From: Viscum album
Taxonomy: Eukaryota; Streptophyta; Magnoliopsida; Santalales; Viscaceae
DNA: 64,000 nucleotides
NCBI GenBank assembly: GCA_963277665.1
Contig: OY728136.1
Location: 1,974,572,576 to 1,974,636,575, forward strand
Reading direction: 5' to 3'
The position numbers and the translations under genes are program-made. Every line of letters starts with the position of its first letter. The first letter of the stretch is position 1. Below are positions 27,375 to 40,290 of the stretch, piece after piece. The notes below the pieces were generated by a model. It made no database searches. It saw only the letters and a program-made list of their open reading frames with translations, and had not been told where the DNA came from.

Positions 27375-27919
27375 TGCAGTAAATATGTAGTGAACCGGGA
27401 TTTTGATAACTAGATATTAAATCTCTCTAAATGAATATTCAATAAATTATGCAAAAACATACATGAGGACAATAATACTTTATTTCCTTTGGAAACTTGG
27501 GACAAAAACTTCTTAATTTTGTGAAGATCTTTAATATCTCTAATAAAGATCTTCCCATTTTTTACTCATCATAAACATACCCTACTTAAAACCTTTATTC
27601 ATAATCTAGTGAATGGAAACATAAGAAAGGGTGAGCTTAGATTCTTAGTAATGGTAATCATAAGAGATATTACTCTATGACCATATGAAATAAGAAGATA
27701 TGCATAAGGTTTATGACCATGAACGTAACTTACAATTTTACTAACTAAACTATAACAAATAATTAATATGATCCATGGTATAAAAATTTATCATTTCAGA
27801 AAACATGGGATAATAAAGTTAGAACTATTACAAATCAATCATGAACCATTAGTTCAATTAATAAAATCTTGTCACCATTATAATTATAGGAAACCATTAC
27901 ATATGTCTAGTTTAACTAC

Positions 27920-28095
27920 CAAGAGTATCTACACAGTGGACCATGACTCATCACCTATTTTCCATAGTTGATAAAGATGAACATATTTATCATAGAATAT
28001 TAGGATGCCCCTATTTCATATAGTGGACCAGGACACACCATTTTACCATAATGAATCAGGGATCACCTATTTCTCATAATGGATCAAGTCTATAA
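27920..28095 (-). repeat. Minisatellite of GTGGATCA-type units in C 3' LTR
   Basis: Four or so units of about 33 to 40 bases each combine an ATAGTGGATCA-like phrase with CATCACCTATTTTCC. The partner LTR has the same block at about 35785-35895. Confidence 0.6.
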
Positions 28096-29929
28096 ACTTT
28101 ATTTTCATCTTTATCTCATGAGATATATTGATTTACCCAATGAATTAGAGGGATGTATAGTTCCCACTCACTAGATAATGAAAATAATATAAGTGTTCTC
28201 TACAAGATCATAAAAAATTCATCATATCATAACCCATGAAATTAAATGGAATTCAAAAAAAATTCATCATATGATAACCTATGGAAGAGGGATATGTTTC
28301 ATAATAATTTTTTAATGGTATAACCTATGAAAGAGAAGTAGGTTTCAAAAAAAATTGAAATGATATACCATTTAGAGAAACAATAATAATTGGATCATTT
28401 ATTCATATCCTATTAAAATAATAAGTGGCATTAAAGGATATCATCTTAGATGTAAAATGATTTTGGTCTATCATTTAAAATTTTTTTTAAGTAAAATATC
28501 CTTTCCACTTTGAAAAGTACTTTACGAAACATATTTTTTTTCATCAAATTTTTTCTTTAAAAATATACTTAGAAAAATATAATCTAATCTTACAATAAAA
28601 TAATGTTAATAATTATTGGATGTTTTTTTCATGTCATACACATTAAAACAAATAGTCCTTTATTATTTTTAGTTATATCCAAATGGATTTTTCTGGGAAA
28701 ATGACACGAATATTAATATTAATTTTTTAAATGTAAAAATTGGTAAAAGTATACTTTAGAAATAATTGGATATTAATAACTTTTTTTAATTTTTTTATAA
28801 ATTTGGGTTTTGGATGGGGATATATTTTTAAATGAATAGTGAAATAAATTTATATTTTATTAAAAACATTTTTCAATTATTTTAATTACCAAAGAATAGA
28901 AAAAATGGAAATATTACATGAAAATATAATTTATTACTATAGGATAAGAAAATTAATGTTTTTATTTATTATTATTTCATAATATTTCAAAAATGGATAC
29001 ATAATCATAAACAATCATGACAAATGAGGATATTGTAACATAAAATATTTACCACTTAGGTAACTTGGAAGCATAAGTCCAATGAAATAATATAATTAAA
29101 GTAAAAATAAAATTTCACAAGGAAAATAAATTCATGATATTACATGTCAAAGGATCCATATATACACCTCTTAAATATAGGTAGGTGCATAAAAAACGTA
29201 TGTCTCAAAGAAGGCAGATTGAGACAATAATCTCTTACTGCTTTGATAACTTTGAACCATAAACCACATGAAAGAGAGATACTAAAATAGATATGTAAAT
29301 CAATATATTTTAGTGGAGAATCATAAACAAATATATTCATAGTAAATATATACCCCACATAGAAGAAACATGTTGTGAATATGATATGTGTCTCACAAAA
29401 AAATAAAAGTGAGATAGAAATTCTGTTCCTTACATGTTGAATCCCTACATGAATGTTAAAACCTCTTGTATAATCAATATATGATAATTATAAATCATAT
29501 ATAGAACCATATTTAGATATATAATACCTTATTTCATTTACTTATGTCCTTTTATTACCCATTTATTAATAATTCCATGTTAAAGAAATGATTTATGTAA
29601 TAACCACATATTTTTCATAAATGATTTGATTTATAATTTTTTGTAACCATTATTTGATCATGGATACATAATATATAGATTAATAGTAATAAAATATTTA
29701 TATTATTTATAAATAAATTATAATTTTAATATCAATCATGAAATAATTTTTTCTAGAAATGATGTATGTTAAGATTAGGGAGAAGGTAGGTTTTACATAC
29801 GTGTGAGTAATTTTTCCTTTTCAAAATGATATTTATTGAAAGAAGTTATGTAATATATTTTAATTAATGAATTATAGTGATATCAAAAATAAAATATTAT
29901 TTCTTTAAATATAATTATACATACATTTC

Positions 29930-30400
29930 TTATGGTGTGGGGACGAAAGGGAATAGTTGCTTCACTTCGTGAATACGATAGTCCACACGTACATGAACAA
30001 AGCTATCATCTTTATGTGAGCGAAAAGTTAATAATGAAAAATATTTATTATCTTTTAATAATTATACATATATCATTAATATCATAATTATTTCATGTAA
30101 ATAACATATATTTATCCTTATTTTACTTCAGGTAAAGTGTTAGTGAGAAAGAAATCACATTGCTTCTTATGGTAGTACTCCACCGTACACACAAGAGATG
30201 TTATGTATCACCAATGGACTGGAAATTAAAAAAGTTATATACAATATAGTGACTAAATAATTTATAATTATATTATAAATATTATATATATAATTCATAT
30301 CCATCATCATACAAAACCGTTAGAGGTGGTAATGGAATAAAAGATGACATTAGTTTGTGATGTTGTAGTCCACCGTGCACACTGATGATTATTTCGCAAC
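29930..30400 (-). repeat. About 190-bp repeated modules in C 3' LTR
   Basis: Three modules near 29950, 30160 and 30350 share TAGTCCACCGTACACAC or close variants, preceded by TTGCTTC or TTTGTGA phrases. They correspond to modules in all other LTRs of the family. Confidence 0.65.
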
Positions 30401-30732
30401 CCACTTGATATAAGTGGAGATGGTTGTAGGTGATTACTTTAACATAACAACACATAAATATATTTATTATAATTTGGTTTTTATATCATCATTTTATAAT
30501 AATTATTTAAATATTTGTAGGATTAGATAAAAACAAAAAATGCTAATTGATGAAAGTTACATATTCTTTGTGTATCCTCATTAGTTTTTCACAAAAAATA
30601 TATCCTTGGTTCTATTTACGTCCAATAGAAGTATTCTAGGATGATAATATGGAATTATTAATGAGATATGGGAAGGAATTGGATGATCCAAAATGGTATA
30701 TATGTTTCAATAAAAGAGGAGGGAGGGTGGAC

Positions 30733-30740
30733 TTTTATAA
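30733..30740 (-). promoter_or_regulatory. TATA box in C 3' LTR
   Basis: TTATAAAA on the minus strand, in the context GTGCCACTCGCCTCACTTATAAA, 1297 bases from the LTR start. The flanking CCACTC and following pyrimidine-rich stretch recur in the partner LTR, which supports a promoter. Confidence 0.65.
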
Positions 30741-32037
30741 GTGAGGCGAGTGGCACACTTGTAATTTCTTGAATGAAAGAATTAAACCCATGTTTTTTAG
30801 TTAAAAAGGATAAAATAAATGAAAATTTACAATAATATAAGGTATAATGTTTAAATATGGCCATAAAATGTGTTTTACTAATGTTTAGGTTTTTTTAACT
30901 ATTATCTTCTTAGTTTAACCCCTCTGGCAAATACAATTTTACCATAACCATGGTAAATAATTTTTACTATTTTTGCCATTATTTTTGGGAAAAAAATAAT
31001 TTAAACTTATTATAAAATATAGATTAATTTTTATTATAAATTTTTAAAATAATTTTCTAAATTATATTCATATAATTATCTAAAATTAGTTTAAAATTAA
31101 TCTCACTGGGGTGAGGAGAAAGTGGGTTTTTAAATAGAAAATGTTCAAAATATTACAAAGTTTTTATAATAATTTTCAACATGAAATTAATTACGATAAA
31201 CTAAATTGGATTAATGGATGTATGATTTAATTATTATTAAATTGAAATTAATTTAAAATATAATATATATATAAATAAAATAAACTAAACATAAAATTTC
31301 AATTTCAATTCATAATTTTTCACTATTCATCAAAAAATGAAACTTCTCAAACAAATATCATAAATTCACCCAAAGTTAATTTTGATGATTTTTTTAAAAT
31401 ATTATATTTAATTTTTAAATTTAATTTTTTATAATTTTTAAAAATTACTCTTATAATAAGTGTGCAAAATGCGACAAAACATGTTTTTAAAAAAAATATA
31501 GTTTTAAGTATAAATTTGGATATATTCATATCTCTTGTCTAGAAAACACATAATATGAATGTTAAAAATTAATTAAATATATAATATATAAATTTAATTA
31601 AAATAATTCATCAAATTTAATATGTTTAATTTATTTAGATAAAACACGTTTGTGTCCATGAAATTTGTCTTTTAGAAAGATATTTCCTTTATTTTAAAAA
31701 ATATTTTATTTTCATTTTGAATTATTTGGTAAAAAGAGATATAATTTTATATACATGTGAAAACCATATATTTTCATAATTTAGTTAATCATATTCATAT
31801 CCTCAATTCTATTGGCTAGGTTATAATTATCAATTTATAATAATTTAATAATAAGAAATGTTTCTTTTAAACCTGGTGTTGTGTGTAACACAAGGTAAAA
31901 TTGTTGTTGAATATAATGAAATACAAATATAGTCTTGTGTATAATTTTATCTAAACTCATTTTGGTGTTTAATGAAAAATATCAAATAGATTAAATTTAT
32001 TTAAAAAAAATATTACACACAATATCCGGGTGTAACA

Positions 32038-32052
32038 TTCTACCACCCTTAA
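32038..32052 (-). other. Polypurine tract of element C
   Basis: The minus strand reads TTAAGGGTGGTAGAA directly before the LTR start TGTTACA, and is preceded by TTTTGAGGGAGAAATTC. This is the usual plant gypsy arrangement for second-strand priming. Confidence 0.8.
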
Positions 32053-32589
32053 AATGAATTTCTCCCTCAAAATTTGTTACTTTTCTACCAAAAATGAAGC
32101 ATACTTCTATCTCATTAAATCCTCATTTTACCACATAGATTAGTTAGTCATGTGGTTTAACAAAAACAAGTGACTAAGTGAGTGGTCTAGTTTCATAGAA
32201 CATAATTTATATGATCCATAATCACAACTGTTTATTCCATAAAAGGAAAAACGTTCTCCAGTTGTATGACCTCTGAGTTCAATACATGTGAATGATGAGT
32301 TATATTCTTCTTCATGAAATGTATATAGAACACATCATAAAACTAATATAGTTTCATTTTAAGCACAAATTTATAAGCTATTATCCTAATATGATCATTT
32401 ATTTCAACGGGATAAATATACCCAAGGCTTATATATCCTTTATTTCTTCTAGAATGAAATATTTAAAAGACCTTCTCACCATATTTAAATTATATATCCC
32501 ATTTATGATTATTAGAATAACATTATATCAACTTTTTTGTGTCCTTACATATTTTTAATGGGACTAACCAACATTTCCATCTCATTATC

Positions 32590-33250
32590 TATCATAGGAA
32601 CCAATAGTTCTTTTTTGCAACTTCATTCCAGTATATTGGAGTTCCACACATATTTCCTTGAATATATTCCCAAGGATCCATCTGAATGATCATTTGAAAG
32701 ATATTATTTTAAGAAAAATCAACTTTAAAAAGCTGTTGGTCCCAGCTACCATTTAAATCCATAGAACAAGATCTTATCATATCCTTTTGTGTTTAAATTA
32801 TTCTATCAGGCTGTCCATATATATGTGGATGATATATAGTTTTAGAAGGAAGATCTGCATCAAGATCTTGTTGAAGATTTTTTCTAAAACATTTTTTTAA
32901 ACTTTGGATCCAGATCAGATACAATTAAATGTGGTACCCCATGAAACCTTACAGCTTAATTAATTTTTATTCTATAAATCCGATCCAAATAGAAATATTA
33001 TCTAATAGAAATGAATTATGCTAACTTTATAAGGTGATCAACTACAAAACATAATTACCTCAACATTAAAGAAATGATAAAACATAACAGATTCCAGTAC
33101 CTTTAATCATATGGATAGAAATTGTAAATGCATTCCTCCTAAAATAACTTTTCCACTGAAACATATAAAAAACTTAAGGGTTGTATTTCCATAAATATCA
33201 CCTCAAATATCCTTTATATTTATAAATTCCCATCACATAAAATCATAAGA
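32590..33250 (-). pseudogene. Element C integrase, decayed
   Basis: The minus strand reads VDHLIKLA near 33035, then after a broken stretch GFMGYHI and IYHPHIYGQPDRII at about 32795-32843, then GSWDQQLFKVDFS, MIIQMDPWEYIQGNMC and PIYWNEV. In order, these are the integrase core around the second Asp and the catalytic Glu, and the YN...G..PYE..YG.....W segment. Several stops and at least one frameshift (near 32880) prevent function. The rest of the protein toward 32053 is too decayed to place, though a GPF-like module may lie near 32450. Confidence 0.75.
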
Positions 33251-34329
33251 GGGGTGTCAATGACTTTGAACTTATGTTAAATATTAAACTCATAAAATAA
33301 TGATAGTATCTACAATTCTTTTGTTAATCTTACATAGATATATACAAACATTTAAAATCCAATCCACCCTTTATCCATTATATAATCTCTTATCTTATTC
33401 AAAAAAAATCATTAGAAGATTGGGTTTATCCGTGTAACAATAGAATATCAAATTTGATTTCATTGTTATAGAATCCATGTAGCGGGATATAATCACATAT
33501 AATTTCATAAAATGATAAACTATAAGATCTCTATATTTCTCATTCATATAAAATCAAACATTAAATTCAAAAAATCATAAGGGAAGGATATGTGTTCCCT
33601 AATTTTCATTATTCACTTAATCCATTGTGAATTTACAACCCTTTCCTTTATCCTTTGTCTTGAGAGGTTGTTGTGGCTTATCATACAAATTATCCTTGTA
33701 TTGGGGAATTGATTCTCATTATTCTCAAAATACATAAACTCGAAACACTAGAGTGTATCTATTGCATTAGTTTCTATCCAGTCATCCTCTATTTTAATAA
33801 CTAGTCCTTTAATCACATTTCAAGATTCTAAGGATTTTGACCTTCCATTTAAGATTTAATGAACCTCCCTATTCCACTCTAGAATTTCCATTGATTTTAC
33901 TTCTTACATTCATGGAATGAAGATGGATGGAATTTAATTCCACTATTTGAGTTTTTATTAGACTCAATATTCCTTTTCTTATCAAAACCATAAGAATTAT
34001 TTTAATTTATAATTTCCATTTATACCTTCAGTGCACATATAATTTGTTGTATATATCTAATAAAATATCTTATATGCAAGGAATTTTGAATAATTGGTCT
34101 TAGGATACTAAATAATTGATCATTTGTTTCATTGAATTGATTAAATTATAATTATACCTTCAAATTATTATAAAATATTATTAATAGGTACTAATAGATT
34201 CTTCATGTTTTTTCTTAAGTTAAACATTTTTTTCCATTATTGATTTTGAATATGAGGTAAGTACTAATTGAGAAATATCCCCCTAAAATAATCACATTCC
34301 ATATAATCAACTTATTATTATTCCCTAGT
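33251..34329 (-). other. Element C interior without recognisable RT
   Basis: About 1.1 kb between the gag and integrase remains. I could not recognise protease, RT or RNase H motifs here, and the space is far too short for them. A deletion of the middle of pol is the simplest reading. Confidence 0.5.
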
Positions 34330-34665
34330 ATTATTAATAAGAGTCCACCATAAATCTACTTCACTATTAAAATTATAAACAACTAAAATGACTTTTTCAT
34401 GATTCAAACACTGAAGAATTGAAAATATATTTTTAGTGGTTTTGATCCATTTCTCTAAAACTAGTGGATCATTAGAACCAATATGAGAATATGGAAGTTG
34501 AATAATGGAGGAAACATTAAAATATTGTTTCCCACTTTTCTCATTTGGATGTTCAAGATAATTTGTAGGTTGAAAAATATTTTTGAGAGTATCAAAACTA
34601 TTTTTTCATTCCACCTCCCAAAAATTTTGGTTTCCTAGGAGGGAAAACATTTAATTTTATGTAGC
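34330..34665 (-). pseudogene. Element C gag fragment
   Basis: The minus strand reads DPLVLEKWIKTTKNIFSILQ at about 34412-34471, continuing through a Lys-Val region to an LWWTLI end near 34345. This is the retrotransposon gag core, with its early W....I..IF and the later paired Trp. The core stretch is open for over 40 codons. Upstream, about 34615-34640, PKFLGGG fits the PP.F.G start of the domain. Gag packages the element RNA into particles. Confidence 0.65.
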
Positions 34666-35226
34666 ATTGAGTATCAATAGGATAATTTAGGTTCTAATCA
34701 TTGACTAAAACCAAAATGTACATTATGAGAAACATTAATCATAATGGCAAACATAATGAAAAACTGTTTATAAGATGTCTCAATGATGACACCTTATTTT
34801 CAATTTATGATAGCTTAGGTTTATCCTAGTCCATTATTATTCAAACTCTATTTAAATACCTTATGGTGGTTCTTAATGTGATTGTTAATATAAAAATAAT
34901 TTCCTCCAAGAGGGTCAAACTAGGTGTGCAACAAGGCCTGTTTTTTTACACTAAGTGATGATCGAGTCTATATAAATGCACCCTTTTCGATGTTATTACC
35001 CCCACAAACCTCTATATAAGATCCAAATCCACAAATAGTATATTGAAATGGATCTAATTTCTTGAAAATCACTCTCTCTATCCTTTACCGATATTCTGTA
35101 AAATTTTCTTATAGTTTTACTGATCTTTAAAATTATCCTTAGATATATACCTAGATATATCCTTATAAATATCCCTAGGTATCTCACTAAACATTCCTAT
35201 CCTATATTCAAAAGGTTAACTAAAAC
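34666..35226 (-). other. Element C leader region
   Basis: Between gag and the primer site. The part at 34980-35225 aligns with the leader of element A at 16770-16980. A run of TATATACCTAGATATATCC-like phrases at 35140-35185 forms a short imperfect repeat. No coding is visible; the 63-codon frame at 34996-35187 lacks a domain. Confidence 0.5.
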
Positions 35227-35240
35227 TTTCCTTTTATAAC
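35227..35240 (-). other. Primer-binding site of element C, decayed
   Basis: The plus strand reads ACTAAAACTTTCCTTTTATA here, aligning with ACTAAACTTGCTCTGATACC at the intact primer site of element A. It lies directly beside the right-hand LTR. Several bases are changed. Confidence 0.45.
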
Positions 35241-37739
35241 AACTATAGATAACAAGGCTTTTCGTACATAGATATTATGTCTTATTATATGAATATTCAA
35301 TATATTACCCAAACATGGGCCTGAGGATAGTAATAGTTTAGCTCAATAGAAAACATGGGAAAAAATTTCTTAATTCATGTAAGATATTAAATATATCCCA
35401 TATAACCTTATAATTTTTTATTCTTTTTTAGACATACCTTACTTAAAACATTTCATGATATCTTGGGGAATGGAAACATACGAAATGGTGAGATCAGAGA
35501 CTCTATAAGAGAAAGAATAAGAGATATCAGTCAATAATCATATGAAATCATAAAAAAATAATAAGGGGTTGTGATCATGAAAAAAACATACAATTTTATT
35601 ACCAAACTATCATATATCATTGTCATTATCAATTCCATAATATTTTAACATTTCAAAAAACATGGTCTAATAGAGTGAGAATTATCATAAATCAATCATG
35701 AACCATAATTTCATGTCATAAAAGTGTGGAACCATCATAAATATATAAAATAATTATATTTTTCATATTTAAATACTAATAACTTTAACATAGTGGATCG
35801 AGACTCATCACCTATATCACATATTGTATCAAGACACAACTGTTTCCCATATTAGATCACGATGCACCTATTTTCCATAGTGGATCATGTCCATCAATTT
35901 TTTTTCCCATTATTATAATAGGAGATAAAATATTTACCCTATGTATTGGAGTTATATATAGTTACCACCCTTAAAATTATTAAAATCATACAAATCTATT
36001 CCATAAGATCATAAAACATTCATCATATCATAACACATGAAACGAAATGGGATTTATTAAAATTGTATCATATCACAACCTATGAAAAAGAGATTAGTTT
36101 CATAATAATTTGTTTATGGTATAACCCATGGAATATAAGTGGGTTTCTTAAAAATATTTTCAAGATAAACCATTCACAGAAATGATACGAATGTTATTAA
36201 TGGTTAATTTCCTCCCAAAATTGTACGTTATATAAAATATATCATATTTTATTGAAAAATATATTGATCAATCATTGAAAATATTTTTGAGGAAAATATA
36301 CTTTCTAATTTGATTTTTTTTCAAATATAAAACATTTTCAAAATATTTTTCATTAAAACGAACCATTAAAAATTATAAATTAATCTTCAATAAAAATAAT
36401 TTTCATGATGAATGGAATTTTCATTCATGTAGAACACATTAAAATAAAGTTTCGTTTCACATTTTTTGTAAATGAAAAATAGGAATTGTTTTGAAAATTG
36501 AATAAATATTCATTAAAAAATTATAAAATTTAATATATGGTTTAAAATTTATTTTAAAAATTGATGGATAATATGAATAAAAAATTAAAACAATTTTATA
36601 AAACATGGTTTAGGAAGAAAACAGATTTACAACAAAAGAGATAAGTAAAGATGAGTTTTCTGAAAAATATATTCCTAATTATTTTAAGTAAAAAATAGTT
36701 AAAAATGGTTACCTTAAATGGAAATGTAATTAATTACTATTGGATGATAAAATTAAGGATTTTATTGAGAGTTAGATCATAGGATTTAAACATTTGATAC
36801 TTAATCATAAATAATATCCATAAACGATAATATTGTAATTAAAATATTTACCACTTATGTAAATTTGAAAGGTATAAACCATAATGGAGTATCATTAAAG
36901 AAATCATAAAATAATATGAGGATAAATAAATTCATGAAATTTCATGTCAAATGGAAGGTATATATACGTTGTAAAAGGAGGTCGGTGCATAACAAAACAT
37001 ATGTCTTAAAAAAGGAAAACTAATAAAATAATCACTTACCACTTTGGAAAATTTTGAACCGTAAATAAATTTTTAGAGATATACTAAAATTATATATTTA
37101 AATAAACATCATTATTAGGATAATAATAAAAAATACATTTATGTTAGTTACATACACCACATAAAAGAAACATGTGGTCAATATGAAATGTGTCTCATAA
37201 AAAAATAAAAGTGAAACGAAAATCTATTACCTTAAGTCTGGAATTACTTCACACCCATTAAAAACTCATGTATAATAAATATAATTTCATTATAAATATA
37301 TTATAGAACCATATTTATATAAATTATTCCTCATATTATTTAATTATGTACTATGATTAGCTATTTAATAATAGTTTCTTGTTAAAGTCCCATTTTAGGT
37401 AATAGATGCTTATTTGTCGTAAATTTTTTGATTTTTTATTTTCAGTCCACTTACATTGATCATCATTACATAATATGAATTATAATAATAATAAAATAAT
37501 TATATTTGTCATAAATAAATTATAATTTTATGACCAATCATTAAATATGGTTTTGGGAAATATTGTATGTTATGATCATGAAGATGGTATGCCATACATA
37601 AGCATGAGTAACATTTCAATTTATCAACGATCATTATGAAAAAGATGGTATGAAACATATTATCTCTATATAATAAAAATCATATCATAAAAAACATATT
37701 CTTTACTTAAATATATTTATACATATAATCCATATAGTG

Positions 37740-38200
37740 AGGTGATGAAAAGAGAGAGTCACATTACTTCATAAAGACAATAGTCTACACGTACATGAAC
37801 AATGTTTTCATCTTTCAGTGAGTGAAAAGTTCAGAAATATAATTATGTATTATCTATATAGAATGATAAATATTTAATTAATATCATTATTATTTAATTC
37901 ATATCATATATATTTATCCTTATTATTCTCTATGTATAGAGCTATTGAAAAATGAATCACATCGCTTCGTGAGGCTATAGTCCTTCGTAATCATGAGCGA
38001 CATTATCATATCCCCTATGGAATGTAAAAAAGGGATATGTATGATATATTTAATCCATAGATATAATTATTTTATAAATATAATATATATACATTATATC
38101 CATCATCACACCCAACCTTTATTGGTGTTAATGAAAAAAATGAATGACATCGGTTTGTGAGGTGGCAGTGCACTGTACAATGGAATGATGATTTCATAAC
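37740..38200 (-). repeat. About 190-bp repeated modules in C 5' LTR
   Basis: Three modules near 37770, 37965 and 38150 share TCACATCGCTTCGTGAGG-like phrases followed by a TAGTCC or CAGTGC tail, matching those in the other LTRs. Confidence 0.65.
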
Positions 38201-38529
38201 CAATTTAATGGAAGTGGAGATTTTTATAGGTAATTAAATTAACATAAATAAATATAATTATATTTATTATAATTATATTATTATATCATCATGGTATAAT
38301 TATAATTTAATTATTTATAGGAAGGAATAAAACAAAAATGCTCATTGATGAACGTTACCTCATCTTATTGTAACTTCAATAGGTTTTCCTAAAAATCCTT
38401 CCATGGTTAGATTAATATAAAAAATACGTAATATAGGATTATATGAGGTAATTTTGGAAGTGATTTGGGTAGGTAATGGCCAAACCAAAATGATATTAAG
38501 GTGAAAAGAAGAGAGAAGAGGGGGTGGTG

Positions 38530-38537
38530 TTTTATAA
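38530..38537 (-). promoter_or_regulatory. TATA box in C 5' LTR
   Basis: TTATAAAA on the minus strand in the context CCACTCACCTCACTTATAAA, 1292 bases from the LTR start. Confidence 0.65.
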
Positions 38538-39829
38538 GTGAGGTGAGTGGCACATTTGTAATGTTTTGAAAGAAAGAATTCCAACCTTGTTTTTATCATG
38601 TCATAAGGCTCCAGTAACATACCATTATAGATAATATATATCATCATGTATATATATGTCCATCCAATGGTTTCTGAAAATTAGTGGATATTTTTAACCA
38701 TTATCTTTTTAGTTTAACCCCTGGTAAACCTATTTTTACCTTAACTACAATAAATAATTTTTACTATTTATATTATTTATTTTGGAAAAAATTAAAATTA
38801 AAATAATAAATTATATAAAATTTTAATATTATAAATATTTAATCCATTTTTTCATATTTAATTCCCCAACGTGGGAAAATTTATATTAATATTAATCTCG
38901 AAGACATGATAGGAAACTGGGTTTCTAATGAGAAAATGATCAAATATTTATAATGTTTTTATATCAGAATTCAACATGATATTGATTAAAATGATTTAAA
39001 TTGGATTAATGGATGTAAAATTGAACTAATTTTACATTAAAACTAAACGAAAATATAATTTATCTTGTTAAATAAATTAAATGAGTCAGAATTTTTCAAT
39101 TAAAATTCAGTATTTTCACTATACATTACAAACAATTCAGAAAAATATAATGAATTAAACCTATGTTAATTTTGGAATAATTATTTAAAAAATAAATTTT
39201 ATTTTATCAAATTTATATGTTATAATTATTTCAAATTATTATTATTATAATTTCAATAAATGGTGAAAAAACTTCTTTTTAGAAAAATATTATTTTAAAA
39301 AAAAAACATTGATGTATTCATATCTATTAACTAGAAAAAACATAAGTTGAATATTAAATTTTTTATTAAATATAAATTATATAAAATATATTAAAATAAT
39401 TTACCAAAGTTACATTTTTGATTTACTAGTTTAAAACATGTTTTTGTACACAAAACTATTTTTTTAAGAAAAAAATTTACTTTATTTTCAAATATTTTTT
39501 ATTTTCATTTTTAGTTAATTGGTCACCAGAGAATTCATTTTATATACATATGTTAAACATATATTCTCATAATTTATTTAACCCTATTGATACCCATTAT
39601 TACAATGGATAAGTGATAATTATCATATAATATTATTTTAAAAACATGACTAGTTTTATTTCAACTCAGTATTGCATGTAACACAAGATAATCTTAGTGT
39701 TGATTATAACATATTCCAAAATAAATGTTTCATGTAATGAAATATATACTCAATTTTAGCTATCAATAAATATATTTGAAATATTAAATTTATTTGAAAA
39801 AGTACTACACAAAATCTCAAGGTTTTAGA

Positions 39830-40290
39830 GTATATCTTGGTCACATAATAATATTTAGTGAAATCATGGTCTTAGGAAAATCTTTGAGAACCACCTCACC
39901 CATATCAACTGATCTAAGAGGTAAAAAATCCTTAGTGGTGGATAATTATTCTTCATAGTCACCTATTTCAGGAACTAATAATCCACACACAACCTCAAGC
40001 TCCTGTCTTCCTTCTTGGAGAACAACATTACGCCTGCCTTGGGGGAAACATTGGGTCTTAGAATTACCTTTCTTAATAAGTCCACTAACTATAACCTAAG
40101 CACTCAAAGCTCGACATAAGCTATTTGATATATTTTAATATATATCAGGTATATCCTCTAGTGTAATTCAATTAATAATTATATCTCTTAGTGGGGAGTT
40201 AATCCTTGAACATCACCAGGAAAGAAGTCCTCATAATCTAGCACCATTATTGGAAAAATATAATCCTATAACATCCTCCGCTCTAAGTGA
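39830..40290 (-). pseudogene. Element B protease-RT linker and RT first half
   Basis: Reading right to left, DYEDFFPGDVQGLTPH at about 40185-40235 is the conserved linker before RT. Then VILRPNVSPKAG, LFSKKEDRSLRLCVDY near 40000-40045, KNNYPPLRI and WFSKI with LR and the RT motif A region follow. The frame breaks at several stops (after LTPH, after DY). The last recognisable residues, DQDI at about 39835, are followed by the LTR of element C; the next RT residues appear at 27374. This shows a clean insertion into RT. Confidence 0.85.

Larger units (their letters stand above)
27375..32037 (-). repeat. Element C, 3' LTR
   Basis: The minus strand starts TGTTACACCCGGATATTGTG at 32037 and ends TGCA at 27375. 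It aligns with 35235-39829 from end to end. From about 28450 to 32037 it also resembles the element A LTRs, but the outer 1 kb (27375-28450) does not. Confidence 0.8.
27375..39829 (-). mobile_element. Element C: long-LTR gypsy element inside B
   Basis: A minus-strand element with LTRs of about 4.6 kb around a 3.2 kb interior that retains gag and integrase fragments. Its left edge (TGCAGTAAATATG) and right edge (TCTAAAACC on the minus strand) meet the two halves of the B reverse transcriptase. Flanking five bases are TCATA on the left and GTATA on the right, a decayed duplication at best. The interior is too short for gag plus a whole pol, so RT and protease are probably deleted. LTR modules and TATA spacing tie it to element A. 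Confidence 0.8.
35235..39829 (-). repeat. Element C, 5' LTR
   Basis: Aligns with 27375-32037 along its whole length, for example GAATGGAAACATA at about 35470 and 27613, and AATCAATCATGAACCAT at about 35690 and 27835. Its right edge abuts the first half of the B reverse transcriptase. Confidence 0.8.

Noticed and set aside
35235..35460. RT homology at the start of the C 5' LTR
   Set aside because: This part aligns with 27375-27600, next to the B RT, so at first it looked like RT on both sides. RT reading is complete by 27374 and 39830, so the shared part is LTR.
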